Shown piece after piece: positions 35,301 through 43,573 of a stretch of 64,000 bases of DNA. Where the stretch lies: contig NZ_VLLI01000013.1 in assembly GCF_007830615.1 (NCBI RefSeq), positions 1-64,000 on the forward strand, written 5' to 3'. Positions within the stretch are counted from its first letter, which is position 1. Each line of letters starts with the position of its first letter. This stretch comes from Mucilaginibacter frigoritolerans. Lineage in GTDB: Bacteria > Bacteroidota > Bacteroidia > Sphingobacteriales > Sphingobacteriaceae. A program made the position numbers and the translations under genes. Under the pieces are notes generated by a model that was not told where the DNA came from, searched no databases, and saw nothing but the letters and a program-made list of their open reading frames with translations.

Positions 35301-35643
35301 TTATAACCAAGGACATGGTAATTTTAAGTTTAAGGCTTTCCCCTCAGCTATGCAAGTTTCACCGTTATTTGGTTTAGCAGTATTAAATGGGCCTACTAAA
35401 GGGCTTTTAAGTGGCGGTAATTTTTCAGGAGTTATGCCCTACGAAGGACGATATGATGCCGATTATGGTGATGTATTGCTTGTTGATAAGTCACGAGGTT
35501 TTAAATATATATCATCGGTTTCGTCTGGATTTTTATTGCGCGGCGAAGTAAGAGATATCAAAACAATAAAAACAGCAAATGGTATAGTTTACGCTGTAGC
35601 CTTTAATAATAAACCCATTGAATTTTTTAAGATAATTAATTGA
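32365..35643 (+). CDS. VCBS/FG-GAP repeat lipoprotein with ASPIC/UnbV domain (CRTAC1-like)
   Basis: A 1092-residue lipoprotein; the ATG at 32365 was preferred over the TTG five codons upstream because it gives a clean signal, MQLIKPSIIIVFCLSIIAC (Cys19). Many calcium-binding repeats of the form DxNxDGxxDI are visible (for example GDVNNDGLPDIYFTSN, ADVNNDGYLDIYVC, DLNNDGNLDLVTN, DVNHDGYPDIFVGG), making two beta-propeller blocks around an ASPIC/UnbV domain (EDNKFGVGAKAYVFC, LMLTRGFQSSVEPKLHFGLG). Function of the family is not established; surface binding of glycan or protein is likely. It lies between SusCD and the GH65 gene. Confidence 0.88.
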   Translation: MQLIKPSIIIVFCLSIIACKKKQEHPLFELLPSSQTNIHFINHISDNEKPGILDYLYYYNGGGVAIGDVNNDGLPDIYFTSNHKGGNKLYINKGNYQFEDVTDKAGVAGMADWCTGVTMADVNNDGYLDIYVCAVAGKFGLKGHNLLYINNHDGTFTERSAEYGLDFSGYSTQATFFDADHDGRLDCFLLNQSDHSVAMYGDTSLRRKPNKFTGSRFYLNKNGHFNDVTPTSGIYSSALGYGLGIAVGDINNDGWDDVYIGNDFHENDYYYINNHNGTFTESGAKHFNHYSRFSMGNDMADFNNDGQLDIMTVDMLPEDERILKTYGGDESYDQYRYKILKGGFQYQYSRNCLQKNLGNGEAFSEVGLMDGVSATDWSWSPLLADFDNDGIKDLFIANGIKRRPTDMDYVTYVSNEAVQGMLLNTTSMDSVVLDKMPTGESQSYLYKGTKSEKFINKSMDWGIKEAMLSNGAAYADLNNDGNLDLVTNNMNQEACIYKNTSKENHYLSLKFNGREDNKFGVGAKAYVFCDKQMQYEQLMLTRGFQSSVEPKLHFGLGESSKIDSLLIVWPNQTYQVIKNLKGNRLLAIDQKDASGHFEYASFFPKKAPILQDITSSVNLNWKHQEDDFVDFNQQPLIPHMLSTEGPRMAVADVNHDGLDDFYVCGAKGQTGALFIQNPNGSFKRSDQPEFVKDTQCEDIDAVFLDVNNDGYPDLYVASGGNEYSNGAAELVDRLYINDKKGHFIRSNDIPSIKLNKSCVAVADVNHDGYPDIFVGGAPDAHSYGKIPESYLLMNDGKGHYKQVQLPEELKHTGMLRSAAFADLDNDGWPDLVVAGEWMPVKVFMNRKGKFVLQHNEEMDKLSGWWQRVMLTDVDGDGKIDIVAGNYGWNSKLKPTADNPVKLYLSDIDKNGTVDPIMTYSINQKDYTFLGKGEIEKQVPLLKKKFLYYHDFAGKSVDQLFGDSLTGKPWIAISFTSGVFYNQGHGNFKFKAFPSAMQVSPLFGLAVLNGPTKGLLSGGNFSGVMPYEGRYDADYGDVLLVDKSRGFKYISSVSSGFLLRGEVRDIKTIKTANGIVYAVAFNNKPIEFFKIIN

Positions 35644-35645
35644 AC

Positions 35646-37679
35646 ATGAACAAGCTATATGTATTTATATTAAGCTTTATTTTATTTGGTGTAAGAAGCA
35701 TACTTGCCCAGGATCCCTGGATAATAAAAGCAGATAAAATAGATCCGGCAAATTATTATGGTATTACTGTTGCCAACGGGATGATAGGAATTGTGTCATC
35801 ACCAGAGCCATTTAAGGTTAAAAATGTGGTGCTTGCCGGTGCTTATGATCTGTATGGGCGCGGTCGGGTAAGCAATTTTTTAAACAGCTTTAACCTGCTC
35901 AATATGTACTTGGAGATTGACGGCAAAAGGATCGATTCAAAAAATATCAGTAATTTTAAGCAGGAGCTGGATATGCAGCATGCCGTCTTTACTGCCTCTT
36001 TTGATTATAGCGATGCTGCAACTGTAAAATATACATATTATTCGTTGCGCCAGTTACCTTTTACCGTTTTGATGGACATTTCCATTACCGCAAAAAAGGC
36101 TATCAATATTACTTCAGCAAGTATAATGGAAGCGCCTGATGCTTTGAAAGATGTGCAGAATTATTACAACGAAATTGACAGGCCGCATGTTACTATCAGT
36201 TTATTGACATCTACTGCCAGGAGCCCAACAGGAAAACTTCAATTATGTGCGTCTAATACGTTTTTGTTTAATGAGATACATGGATCAGAACCTAAGGTGA
36301 TACATGAGATGTGGGATAATAACATGCACCTGATGAAGTTCAGCAAGGCTATTGCTGCAGGGCAAACTTATAACTATGCTGTAGCAGGCTCTTCTATTAC
36401 TTCGGCTCATGATGCTGACCCGTTGAACCAGGCGGAGCGTTTAACCATGTTTGCCAAACTTGAGGGACGTGACCGATTAGTTAAATTTCATGAGCAGGCC
36501 TGGAACGAACTATGGAAAAGCGATATTAAAATAGAAGGTGATGCACAGGCGCAACAGGATGTACACAGTATGTTGTATCATTTGTATTCTTTTTCGCGGG
36601 AGGGTACCGCATATTCACCTTCACCAATGGGGCTATCAGGTTTAGGGTATAACGGACATGTTTTTTGGGATGCCGATTTGTGGATGTACCCGGCATTACT
36701 GGTACTGCATCCGGAGATAGCTAAGTCGTTGGTTGAGTATCGTTTTCAGCGCTTATCAGTAGCAAAACAAAATGCATTTTCGCATGGATATAAAGGTGCA
36801 ATGTTTCCATGGGAAAGTGCAGATAGCGGGGTAGAGGAAACACCCGTTTGGGCATTAAGCGGTCCGTTTGAACATCATATTACGGCTTGTGTTGCTCTTG
36901 CAGCCTGGAATTATTATTGTGTAACACAAGATAAACAATGGCTGCTGGAAAAAGGCTGGCCCTTACTATCAGCCACTGCTGATTTTTGGGCCAGCAGGGT
37001 TGAGCGCAACGGCCCGGGACATTATGCTATAAAAGATGTAGTTGCTGCTGATGAATGGGCCGAAAATGTAGATAATGATGCCTTTACCAATGCAGCAGCC
37101 AAAGCCAACTTGCAATATGCTACAGAAGCTGCAAAGATTTTGGGTTTAAAAGTGGATGCTGATTGGGAAGTGGTTGCTCAAAATATACCTATATCTAAGT
37201 TCCCTGATGGGGTAACTAAAGAGTTTGACAGCTATAAAGGAGAGGGTATTAAGCAGGCTGATGTGAATTTACTGGCCTATCCTTTAAAAATAATAACTGA
37301 CCCGGCTCAAATAAAAAAAGATCTGGAATATTATGAAACAAGAGTTCCGAATGAAGGTACACCTGCAATGACTCAGGGAATTTTTACCTTGTTATATGCT
37401 CGCCTGGGAAACGGTGATAAAGCATATCATTTTTTTAAGGATGCTTACGAGCCAAATTTAAACCCACCATTCAGGGTGATTGCCGAGACTAAAGGAGGCA
37501 CCAACCCTTATTTTGCTACAGGAGCAGGGGGGATTTTGCAAAGTTTGTTAATGGGGTTTGGAGGATTGGATATTACACCAAAAGGTATTGAACAGGTTAA
37601 AAGTAAAATTCCATCTAACTGGAAAACATTAACTATAACAGGCGTAGGTGTTGAAAAAAAGACCTATGTGATTAAATAA
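35646..37679 (+). CDS. GH65 hydrolase (kojibiose hydrolase / acid-trehalase-like)
   Basis: A 677-residue secreted enzyme with signal peptide ending SILAQ. It has the GH65 beta-sandwich plus (alpha/alpha)6 barrel, with VFWDADLWMYP and FPWESADSGVEETP. The general acid Glu is in VAADEWAENVDND and a second Glu is in VIAETKGGTNPYFATGAGG; hydrolases, not phosphorylases, keep this second Glu as base. Counted from the TTG two codons upstream these are residues 472 and 616, the same numbers I recall for the Flavobacterium johnsoniae kojibiose hydrolase, which suggests alpha-1,2-glucosidase activity. Trehalose hydrolysis is the alternative. It begins two bases after the ASPIC gene. Confidence 0.82.
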   Translation: MNKLYVFILSFILFGVRSILAQDPWIIKADKIDPANYYGITVANGMIGIVSSPEPFKVKNVVLAGAYDLYGRGRVSNFLNSFNLLNMYLEIDGKRIDSKNISNFKQELDMQHAVFTASFDYSDAATVKYTYYSLRQLPFTVLMDISITAKKAINITSASIMEAPDALKDVQNYYNEIDRPHVTISLLTSTARSPTGKLQLCASNTFLFNEIHGSEPKVIHEMWDNNMHLMKFSKAIAAGQTYNYAVAGSSITSAHDADPLNQAERLTMFAKLEGRDRLVKFHEQAWNELWKSDIKIEGDAQAQQDVHSMLYHLYSFSREGTAYSPSPMGLSGLGYNGHVFWDADLWMYPALLVLHPEIAKSLVEYRFQRLSVAKQNAFSHGYKGAMFPWESADSGVEETPVWALSGPFEHHITACVALAAWNYYCVTQDKQWLLEKGWPLLSATADFWASRVERNGPGHYAIKDVVAADEWAENVDNDAFTNAAAKANLQYATEAAKILGLKVDADWEVVAQNIPISKFPDGVTKEFDSYKGEGIKQADVNLLAYPLKIITDPAQIKKDLEYYETRVPNEGTPAMTQGIFTLLYARLGNGDKAYHFFKDAYEPNLNPPFRVIAETKGGTNPYFATGAGGILQSLLMGFGGLDITPKGIEQVKSKIPSNWKTLTITGVGVEKKTYVIK

Positions 37680-37697
37680 CCTTATTATAAATATTTG

Positions 37698-39050
37698 ATG
37701 AAATCCATTTTGTCTTTTTTAGTTGTTGCTTTAGCGCTTTTTGCATCATGCAAAAAGACAGATTATAAAAAAATATTGCATGATCCAGCACTTTACAGTC
37801 ATACGGTTCATGAGTTAAACAGGGTGGTAATGGGCAATAACTTTAGTCCGGTTGTGGCATCGCGGAACTATGCCTATGCAACAATTGCAGGGTATGAAGT
37901 TATAGCAGCCGGATACCCATCGCAATACAAATCCCTTGTTGGTCAGCTTAATGGCTTTGTTAAAGTTGCCAAACCATTGGCAGGTCAAAATATTGATTAT
38001 GAATATGCTTCTATACTGGCTTTTTGTAAGGTTGGGGAAGCTGTTACCTTTCCGGAGGGTAGCCTGCGATATTATACAGATAGTTTGCATCTATTAGCCG
38101 TTAATCATGGTATGCCAGAAGAAATGATTATCAATTCGGAAAATTATGCGACTGCAATGGCCAAATCTGTAATGGCCTGGAGTAAGAAAGACCACTATTT
38201 GCAAACCCGTACAGCTCCCAAATTTGCAATTAATGATTCTGCTGGCAGATGGGTGCCCACACCGCCAGGTTACTCGGAAGCCGTTGAGCCACATTGGGGA
38301 GAAATAAGAACAATGGTAATGCATGATGCCAAAGAATACAGCGTACCATCACCTCCTGTATTTAATGTTACGGATAAAGAAAGCAAATACTATAAAGAGG
38401 TGATAAGCATTGAGAATGCAAGTAATAACTTAACCCAAGATCAAACCCATATGGCTGATTTTTGGGATGATAACCCGCAAAAATTTAATGTTGCCGGGCA
38501 TATTATGTTTTTAACCAAGAAGTTTTCGCCGCCAGGGCATTGGTTGAGTATAGTAGGTATTGGTGCTAAGAAAACCAATGCTGATTTTAACACTACAGTT
38601 TGTGCCTATGCTAAAACTGCAATAGCGTTGTTTGATGCTTTTATAGAATCATGGAGCGCTAAGTATTTTTATAAAACGGTAAGACCCGAAACGGTTATAG
38701 ATAAATATTTTGATCCTGCCTGGAGACCCCATTTGCAAACTCCGCCTTTCCCTGAATATACCTGTGGACACTGTACTATATCTGCAGCAGCAGCCGAAGC
38801 TTTGACAAGTGTCTTGGGCGATAGTGTAACCTATACTGATACATCAGAACTTGAATTCGGAATAAAAAGCCGCTCGTTTAAATCATTCAGAGATGCAGCT
38901 GCTGAAACCGCTTGGGCAAGATTTTATGGTGGAATCCATTTTCATAATTCGTGCATGGTATCTACCCAATATGGTAAGGTTGTTGGTGATTCGGTTGCTG
39001 TAAAACTGGTAATGAAAAAAATGAATAATTTTGGTCAAAAATTAAAATAA
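37698..39050 (+). CDS. vanadium-dependent haloperoxidase/PAP2-like lipoprotein
   Basis: A 450-residue lipoprotein (LVVALALFASCKK, Cys18). The PAP2/vanadium-haloperoxidase core motifs appear in order: K-x6-RP in KYFYKTVRP, then GHCTISAAAAEAL in place of PSGH, and R-x5-H in ARFYGGIHFHNS with the catalytic His; the Asp three residues on is replaced by Ser. The N-terminal ~150 residues are an all-helical extension seen in Bacteroidota members. It may be a halide oxidase or a phosphatase; vanadate-phosphate binding is shared by both. It starts 18 bp after the GH65 gene and probably shares its transcript. Confidence 0.78.
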   Translation: MKSILSFLVVALALFASCKKTDYKKILHDPALYSHTVHELNRVVMGNNFSPVVASRNYAYATIAGYEVIAAGYPSQYKSLVGQLNGFVKVAKPLAGQNIDYEYASILAFCKVGEAVTFPEGSLRYYTDSLHLLAVNHGMPEEMIINSENYATAMAKSVMAWSKKDHYLQTRTAPKFAINDSAGRWVPTPPGYSEAVEPHWGEIRTMVMHDAKEYSVPSPPVFNVTDKESKYYKEVISIENASNNLTQDQTHMADFWDDNPQKFNVAGHIMFLTKKFSPPGHWLSIVGIGAKKTNADFNTTVCAYAKTAIALFDAFIESWSAKYFYKTVRPETVIDKYFDPAWRPHLQTPPFPEYTCGHCTISAAAAEALTSVLGDSVTYTDTSELEFGIKSRSFKSFRDAAAETAWARFYGGIHFHNSCMVSTQYGKVVGDSVAVKLVMKKMNNFGQKLK

Positions 39051-39232
39051 AGTTTAAATTTTTAGTTGACTCTTTAATTATAAATAATTGATTTTTAATT
39101 ATATATGTTTATTTTTTGATGGCTTTGTTTAAATTTTTTTTGTAAAAATCACTGGTCAGTTAAAATGAATATCTGACTGTTATTATAAATGTTATTTTTA
39201 TAATGTTTTGTAATTGAGATTGGTATTGTTGT

Positions 39233-39267
39233 AAAGGCAGCTGGATTTTCCCCCGGTTGCCTTTTTT
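39233..39267 (+). terminator. Terminator of the ASPIC-GH65-haloperoxidase transcript
   Basis: A 12-bp stem AAAGGCAGCTGG / CCGGTTGCCTTT with two G-U pairs and an 8-nt loop runs into T6, 183 bp after the haloperoxidase stop. Confidence 0.85.
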
Positions 39268-39365
39268 GTTTATGCTAATGCGGCTTAGTTTTAAATTAAA
39301 GGCTGATACCTTTCTCTTTTCAATAGCCTTATCCTTTGTGTAAGTAATTTAATTAAAAAACAAGC

Positions 39366-39405
39366 GTTCATGGTGTTTATCTTGTTCACGCGTTCAAAAA
39401 TGAAC
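39366..39405. promoter_or_regulatory. GTTCA/TGAAC operator-like cluster before moxR
   Basis: The perfect inverted repeat GTTCA-AAAA-TGAAC (39392-39405) is preceded by two more GTTCA half-sites at 39366 and 39384, spaced 18 and 8 bp. It is ~170 bp upstream of moxR and looks like a site for a dimeric regulator; none is encoded alongside. Confidence 0.4.
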
Positions 39406-39574
39406 ACTAGTTTGCCGCATCACTTATTGTAAATATTTTACTTGAGCCATAATTAAATATCAAAGGCATCAATAAATTATTAATTTTAACAAATTTTAAC
39501 ATTTATACCCCGAATTTTATTGGCAAAAAAATGTCTATCTGTTTAAGTTTGCCATTCCAAATTAAAAAGATTTC

Positions 39575-40630
39575 ATGGAAGAAATAAAAAGTAACACAGG
39601 TTATCCTTCGTCTGATGCAGTAGCAGGTAGTTCGTCCTACTCAACAGATATAAGGGCCATTAATGAAATGATACAGTGTGAGAGCGCCTTTGTCGATCTT
39701 TTAAAAATGGAGATGGACAAAGTAATTGTCGGCCAGAAATATATGGTTGAGCGTTTATTAATCGGTTTATTAGCCGATGGGCATATTTTATTAGAAGGTG
39801 TACCCGGTTTGGCTAAAACACTAGCTATTAATACACTTTCAAAAGCCATTCAGGCTGATTTTAGCCGTATCCAGTTTACTCCGGATTTGTTGCCAGCCGA
39901 TTTAGTTGGAACGATGATCTACAATCAAAAGAAAGAAGAGTTTATTGTTAGAAAAGGCCCTGTTTTTTCTAATTTTGTTCTTGCTGATGAAATTAACCGT
40001 GCACCGGCAAAAGTACAAAGCGCATTGCTTGAAGCGATGCAGGAAAGACAGGTTACCATTGGTGATAATACCTTTGCTTTGCCAAATCCATTCCTGGTGC
40101 TGGCTACCCAGAATCCTATAGAGCAAGAGGGTACTTACCCGCTTCCTGAAGCCCAGGTTGACCGCTTTATGCTTAAAGTAGTAATTGGCTATCCTAACAA
40201 AGAAGATGAGAAAAGAATTGTAAGGGCTAATATCGCTCCTCAGGGAATGCTTAAACCAAATGCCATTATTCATCCTGATGATATTGTGCGGGCCCGTAAA
40301 GTGGTAAGGGAAGTTTACATGGACGAGAAAATTGAGCAATATATCATTGATATTGTTTTTGCCACCCGTTATCCTGATCAATACAAGTTATCAAACTATA
40401 AAAACCTGATCAGTTTCGGTGCATCTCCGCGTGCTAGTATTAACTTGGCTCTGGCTTCAAAAGCTTATGCATTTATAAAACGCCGCGGATATGTTATTCC
40501 GGAGGATGTTAGAGCTGTTTGTCATGATGTTTTAAGGCACCGTATCGGTTTAACATATGAAGCTGAAGCTGAGAATATGACCACCGAAGATATTATTACG
40601 GGGATATTAAACGCAGTCGAAGTACCTTAA
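39575..40630 (+). CDS. moxR: MoxR family AAA+ ATPase
   Basis: A 351-residue AAA+ ATPase. Walker A GVPGLAKT (residues 75-82), Walker B FVLADEIN (134-141), and the MoxR sensor segments ATQNPIEQEGTYPLPEAQVDRF are intact. MoxR ATPases act as chaperone-like partners of von Willebrand A proteins and are thought to load metals or fold their clients. It opens a series with DUF58 and BatA-E, the classic Bacteroidota arrangement. Confidence 0.95.
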   Translation: MEEIKSNTGYPSSDAVAGSSSYSTDIRAINEMIQCESAFVDLLKMEMDKVIVGQKYMVERLLIGLLADGHILLEGVPGLAKTLAINTLSKAIQADFSRIQFTPDLLPADLVGTMIYNQKKEEFIVRKGPVFSNFVLADEINRAPAKVQSALLEAMQERQVTIGDNTFALPNPFLVLATQNPIEQEGTYPLPEAQVDRFMLKVVIGYPNKEDEKRIVRANIAPQGMLKPNAIIHPDDIVRARKVVREVYMDEKIEQYIIDIVFATRYPDQYKLSNYKNLISFGASPRASINLALASKAYAFIKRRGYVIPEDVRAVCHDVLRHRIGLTYEAEAENMTTEDIITGILNAVEVP

Positions 40631-40726
40631 TAGAAACTGAAACCAGGTGTAAGGGATAGAGCAGGAAAGAGCAATATTAATTGTGTTTTGATCCTGAATT
40701 TATCAAGGGCACTTATCTCTCAAAAA

Positions 40727-41608
40727 ATGGCAAGGGACACTAAAGAACTATTAAAAAAGGTACGGAAGATTGAGATTAAAACCCGCGGGTTAAGTAATCA
40801 CCTTTTCTCGGGCGAGTACCATTCTGCTTTTAAAGGGAGGGGTATGGCCTTTAGTGAGGTGCGTGAATACCAACTCGGCGATGAGATCAGAACAATTGAC
40901 TGGAATGTAACAGCCCGTTTCAATCATCCTTATGTTAAAGTTTTTGATGAAGAACGTGAGCTTACCGTAATGTTATTGATGGATGTGAGTGGCTCTGAAA
41001 ATTTTGGTACCATTAATCAACAAAAGCAGGACCTGGCAACGGAACTGTGTGCGGTCCTGGCTTTTTCGGCAATTCAAAATAATGACAAAGTGGGTGTGAT
41101 ATTTTTTAGCGATAAGATTGAGAAATTTATCCCTCCTAAAAAAGGGCGCAGCCATATCCTGATGATCATAAGGGAGCTGATTGATTTTAAACCCGAAAAT
41201 AAAGGTACCAACGTTGCTGAAGCTTTGAAATATTTCACAAGCGCAATTAAAAAGAAGTGTACGGCCTTTATTATCTCTGATTTTATGAGCCCTGGTTTTG
41301 AATCTGAACTTAAGATCGCCAATAAAAAACATGATATTATTGCGCTTCGTCTTTATGATAAACATGAGGAAGAATTCCCTGATTTGGGTTTGATTCCTGT
41401 AAAAGACGAAGAATCTGGCGAGGTGTTATGGATTAATACCGGAGATAAAAAGGTACGTGATGCTTTCAAAATTGATGCACTTAGAAGGAATGCCGCATTA
41501 AAAGATGTGTTCAGCAAATCAGGTGTTGACGCTGCAGATATTGGAACCCATGAATCGTATGTTAAACCTTTAATGACGTTGTTTAAAAAGCGTGAAAGAA
41601 AAAGGTGA
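40727..41608 (+). CDS. DUF58 domain protein of the Bat operon
   Basis: A 293-residue protein. The DUF58 core GRGMAFSEVREYQLGDEIRT is followed by DWNVTARFNHPYVKVFDEER and a degenerate von Willebrand A fold with MDVSGSENFG. The ATG at 40727 (MARDTKELLKKVRK) was chosen, since the longer frame would use a TTG and adds an uncharacteristic leader. DUF58 proteins are routinely encoded between moxR and bat genes and are supposed MoxR clients. Confidence 0.88.
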   Translation: MARDTKELLKKVRKIEIKTRGLSNHLFSGEYHSAFKGRGMAFSEVREYQLGDEIRTIDWNVTARFNHPYVKVFDEERELTVMLLMDVSGSENFGTINQQKQDLATELCAVLAFSAIQNNDKVGVIFFSDKIEKFIPPKKGRSHILMIIRELIDFKPENKGTNVAEALKYFTSAIKKKCTAFIISDFMSPGFESELKIANKKHDIIALRLYDKHEEEFPDLGLIPVKDEESGEVLWINTGDKKVRDAFKIDALRRNAALKDVFSKSGVDAADIGTHESYVKPLMTLFKKRERKR

Positions 41609-41612
41609 TAAA

Positions 41613-42581
41613 ATGAAGAAACAGTTTTTTAATTACAATCTATTCTTGTTTTTAATCTGCTTTAAGATAAATGCAGGCGCTCAAAACATTCAACCGGAAG
41701 CTAAATTACAGCAGTACACTATCAGGATAGGTGATCAAACCAAGTTCTTTCTGAGTGTGCACCAGCCGGTAAAAGAGCATATTAACTTTCCTAATTTAAC
41801 GGATACACTTACTGGAAAGGTTCAGATTGTTAATATCAATAAACCGGATACTGCATTGGACGCGAACGACCGTAGCCAGGCCACCATAACACAAAGCTAC
41901 ACCATTACCAGCTTCGATGCAGGTACTTATACAATACCATCATATTTATTTGGATCTGCCGGTGGTGTTTTAAAATCGAACGAACTTACGTTGCAGGTTC
42001 AAACTGTAAAGGTTGATACCACTAAAGGGATTTATGACATTAAACAACCCATAATGGTATCATACAGCTTTGTTGACTGGTTTAAAGATAATTGGTACTG
42101 GGTGATAATCCCTCTGTTGCTTATTGCTGCTGTAATTGGTTTGATAGTTTATTTGAAAAATCGCCCGAAACCACAACCTATAGTAAAGGTTGTAAAGCCA
42201 ACTGTACCCGCGCACATTATAGCTTTAGGGAAACTAACAGAAATACAGGGCAAAAAGCTCTGGCAACAGGAGCAGACCAAACAATATTATATCGAATTGA
42301 GTGACGTATTGCGTGAGTACCTGGAAAATCGATATCATTTAAAGACACACGAAAAAACAACGGATGAGATATTATCAGATTTAAGGCGTATAGATATCAT
42401 TGATGATAGCAGACGAGCATTAAAGCAGATTTTAGTTTTATCCGACTTGGTAAAATTCGCAAAAGAAAAGCCTCTTCCGCTTGAAAATGAACAAGTTTTG
42501 GAACAAGCGATCACCTTTGTGAAAAATACGCAGCAAGTGACTGTTAAAGTGAATACTGAAGGAGGTAGTTCCAATGTTTAG
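41613..42581 (+). CDS. BatD-like single-pass membrane protein (extra Bat-operon gene)
   Basis: A 322-residue protein with a signal peptide (to about INAGAQ), a beta-sandwich periplasmic domain, one membrane helix (WYWVIIPLLLIAAVIGLIVYL) and a cytoplasmic helical tail with QTKQYYIELSDVLREYLENR. The tail resembles DUF4381-type segments. It is present in many Bacteroidota bat operons without a firm name. The ATG at 41613 is preferred over the GTG at 41592 because it gives a normal signal sequence. It overlaps batA by 8 bp. Confidence 0.75.
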   Translation: MKKQFFNYNLFLFLICFKINAGAQNIQPEAKLQQYTIRIGDQTKFFLSVHQPVKEHINFPNLTDTLTGKVQIVNINKPDTALDANDRSQATITQSYTITSFDAGTYTIPSYLFGSAGGVLKSNELTLQVQTVKVDTTKGIYDIKQPIMVSYSFVDWFKDNWYWVIIPLLLIAAVIGLIVYLKNRPKPQPIVKVVKPTVPAHIIALGKLTEIQGKKLWQQEQTKQYYIELSDVLREYLENRYHLKTHEKTTDEILSDLRRIDIIDDSRRALKQILVLSDLVKFAKEKPLPLENEQVLEQAITFVKNTQQVTVKVNTEGGSSNV

Positions 42582-43572
42582 TGGAATTGAATTTGCTCAT
42601 GCGGGATTCTTCTGGCTTTTGTTGATAGTGCCGTTAACTATTGCCTGGTATATCTGGCGTCAGCAAATATTGCAGGGTAGTTTAAGTGTATCGGCAGTAA
42701 AAGGATTTTCAATACCAACAAAAAGTTTAATGCCACGCTTACGGCATTTAGGTATTGTATTACGGTCATTGGCTTTAGTGGCTTTGATTATTGCCTTGGC
42801 ACGGCCCCAATCATCTTTGAGCTGGCAAAATACAACAACCGAAGGGATTGATATTATAATCGCATCAGATATTTCGGGTAGTATGCTTGCAGAAGATTTT
42901 CAACCTAACCGTTTAGAAGCAGGGAAAAATATTGCTATTGATTTTATTAAAAACAGACCTGATGACCGCATTGGTTTGGTTATTTTTAGTGGTGAAAGCT
43001 TTACACAATGTCCGTTAACTATTGATCATGATGTATTGATTAATCTGTTTAAAGATGTTAAAAATGGGATGATTGATGATGGTACAGCCATCGGAATGGG
43101 GCTTGCCACAGCTGTAAACAGACTTAAAGAAAGTGACGCCAAAAGTAAAGTAGTGATTTTACTGACTGATGGCTCAAATAATATGGGATCAATTCCACCG
43201 GTTACAGCTGCAGAAATTGCCAAGCAATTTAATGTACGGGTTTATACAGTGGGTATTGGTACACATGGTTATGCGCCATATCCGGTACAAACCCCAATGG
43301 GTATTCAATATCAACGCATTCCGGTTGATGTTGATGAAGGAACTTTAACCAAAATTGCAAATATTACAGGCGGTAAATATTTTAGAGCTACTGATAACGA
43401 AACGCTGAAAAATATTTATGATCAGATTGATAAATTGGAGAAAGCTAAAATTGATGTAACTCAATACCATAAAAAAACAGAGATGTTTTTACCTTTTGCC
43501 TTAATTGCCTTGCTGTTTTTATCATTGGAATTCATTTTGAAAAATACTTTGCTGAAAGGAGCTTTGACTTAA
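42574..43572 (+). CDS. batA: BatA, von Willebrand A membrane protein
   Basis: A 332-residue protein with a BatA N-terminal membrane helix (about residues 10-27), a second near residues 60-76, a VWA domain with MIDAS motif DISGS (residues 99-103) and the Thr/Asp sites in DDGTAIGMG and VVILLTDGSNN, and a C-terminal membrane helix. Bat proteins were linked to aerotolerance and stress resistance in Bacteroides. It would face the periplasm and work with BatB. Confidence 0.93.
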   Translation: MFSGIEFAHAGFFWLLLIVPLTIAWYIWRQQILQGSLSVSAVKGFSIPTKSLMPRLRHLGIVLRSLALVALIIALARPQSSLSWQNTTTEGIDIIIASDISGSMLAEDFQPNRLEAGKNIAIDFIKNRPDDRIGLVIFSGESFTQCPLTIDHDVLINLFKDVKNGMIDDGTAIGMGLATAVNRLKESDAKSKVVILLTDGSNNMGSIPPVTAAEIAKQFNVRVYTVGIGTHGYAPYPVQTPMGIQYQRIPVDVDEGTLTKIANITGGKYFRATDNETLKNIYDQIDKLEKAKIDVTQYHKKTEMFLPFALIALLFLSLEFILKNTLLKGALT

Positions 43573-43573
43573 T

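Larger units (their letters stand above)
39051..39574. other. Gap between sugar locus and moxR-bat operon
   Basis: 524 bases with no gene. They hold a strong terminator (39233-39267) and a group of GTTCA half-sites (39366-39405). The first 180 bases are very AT-rich and featureless. A TTGGCA at 39514-39519 is not followed by a matching -12 element. Confidence 0.5.
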
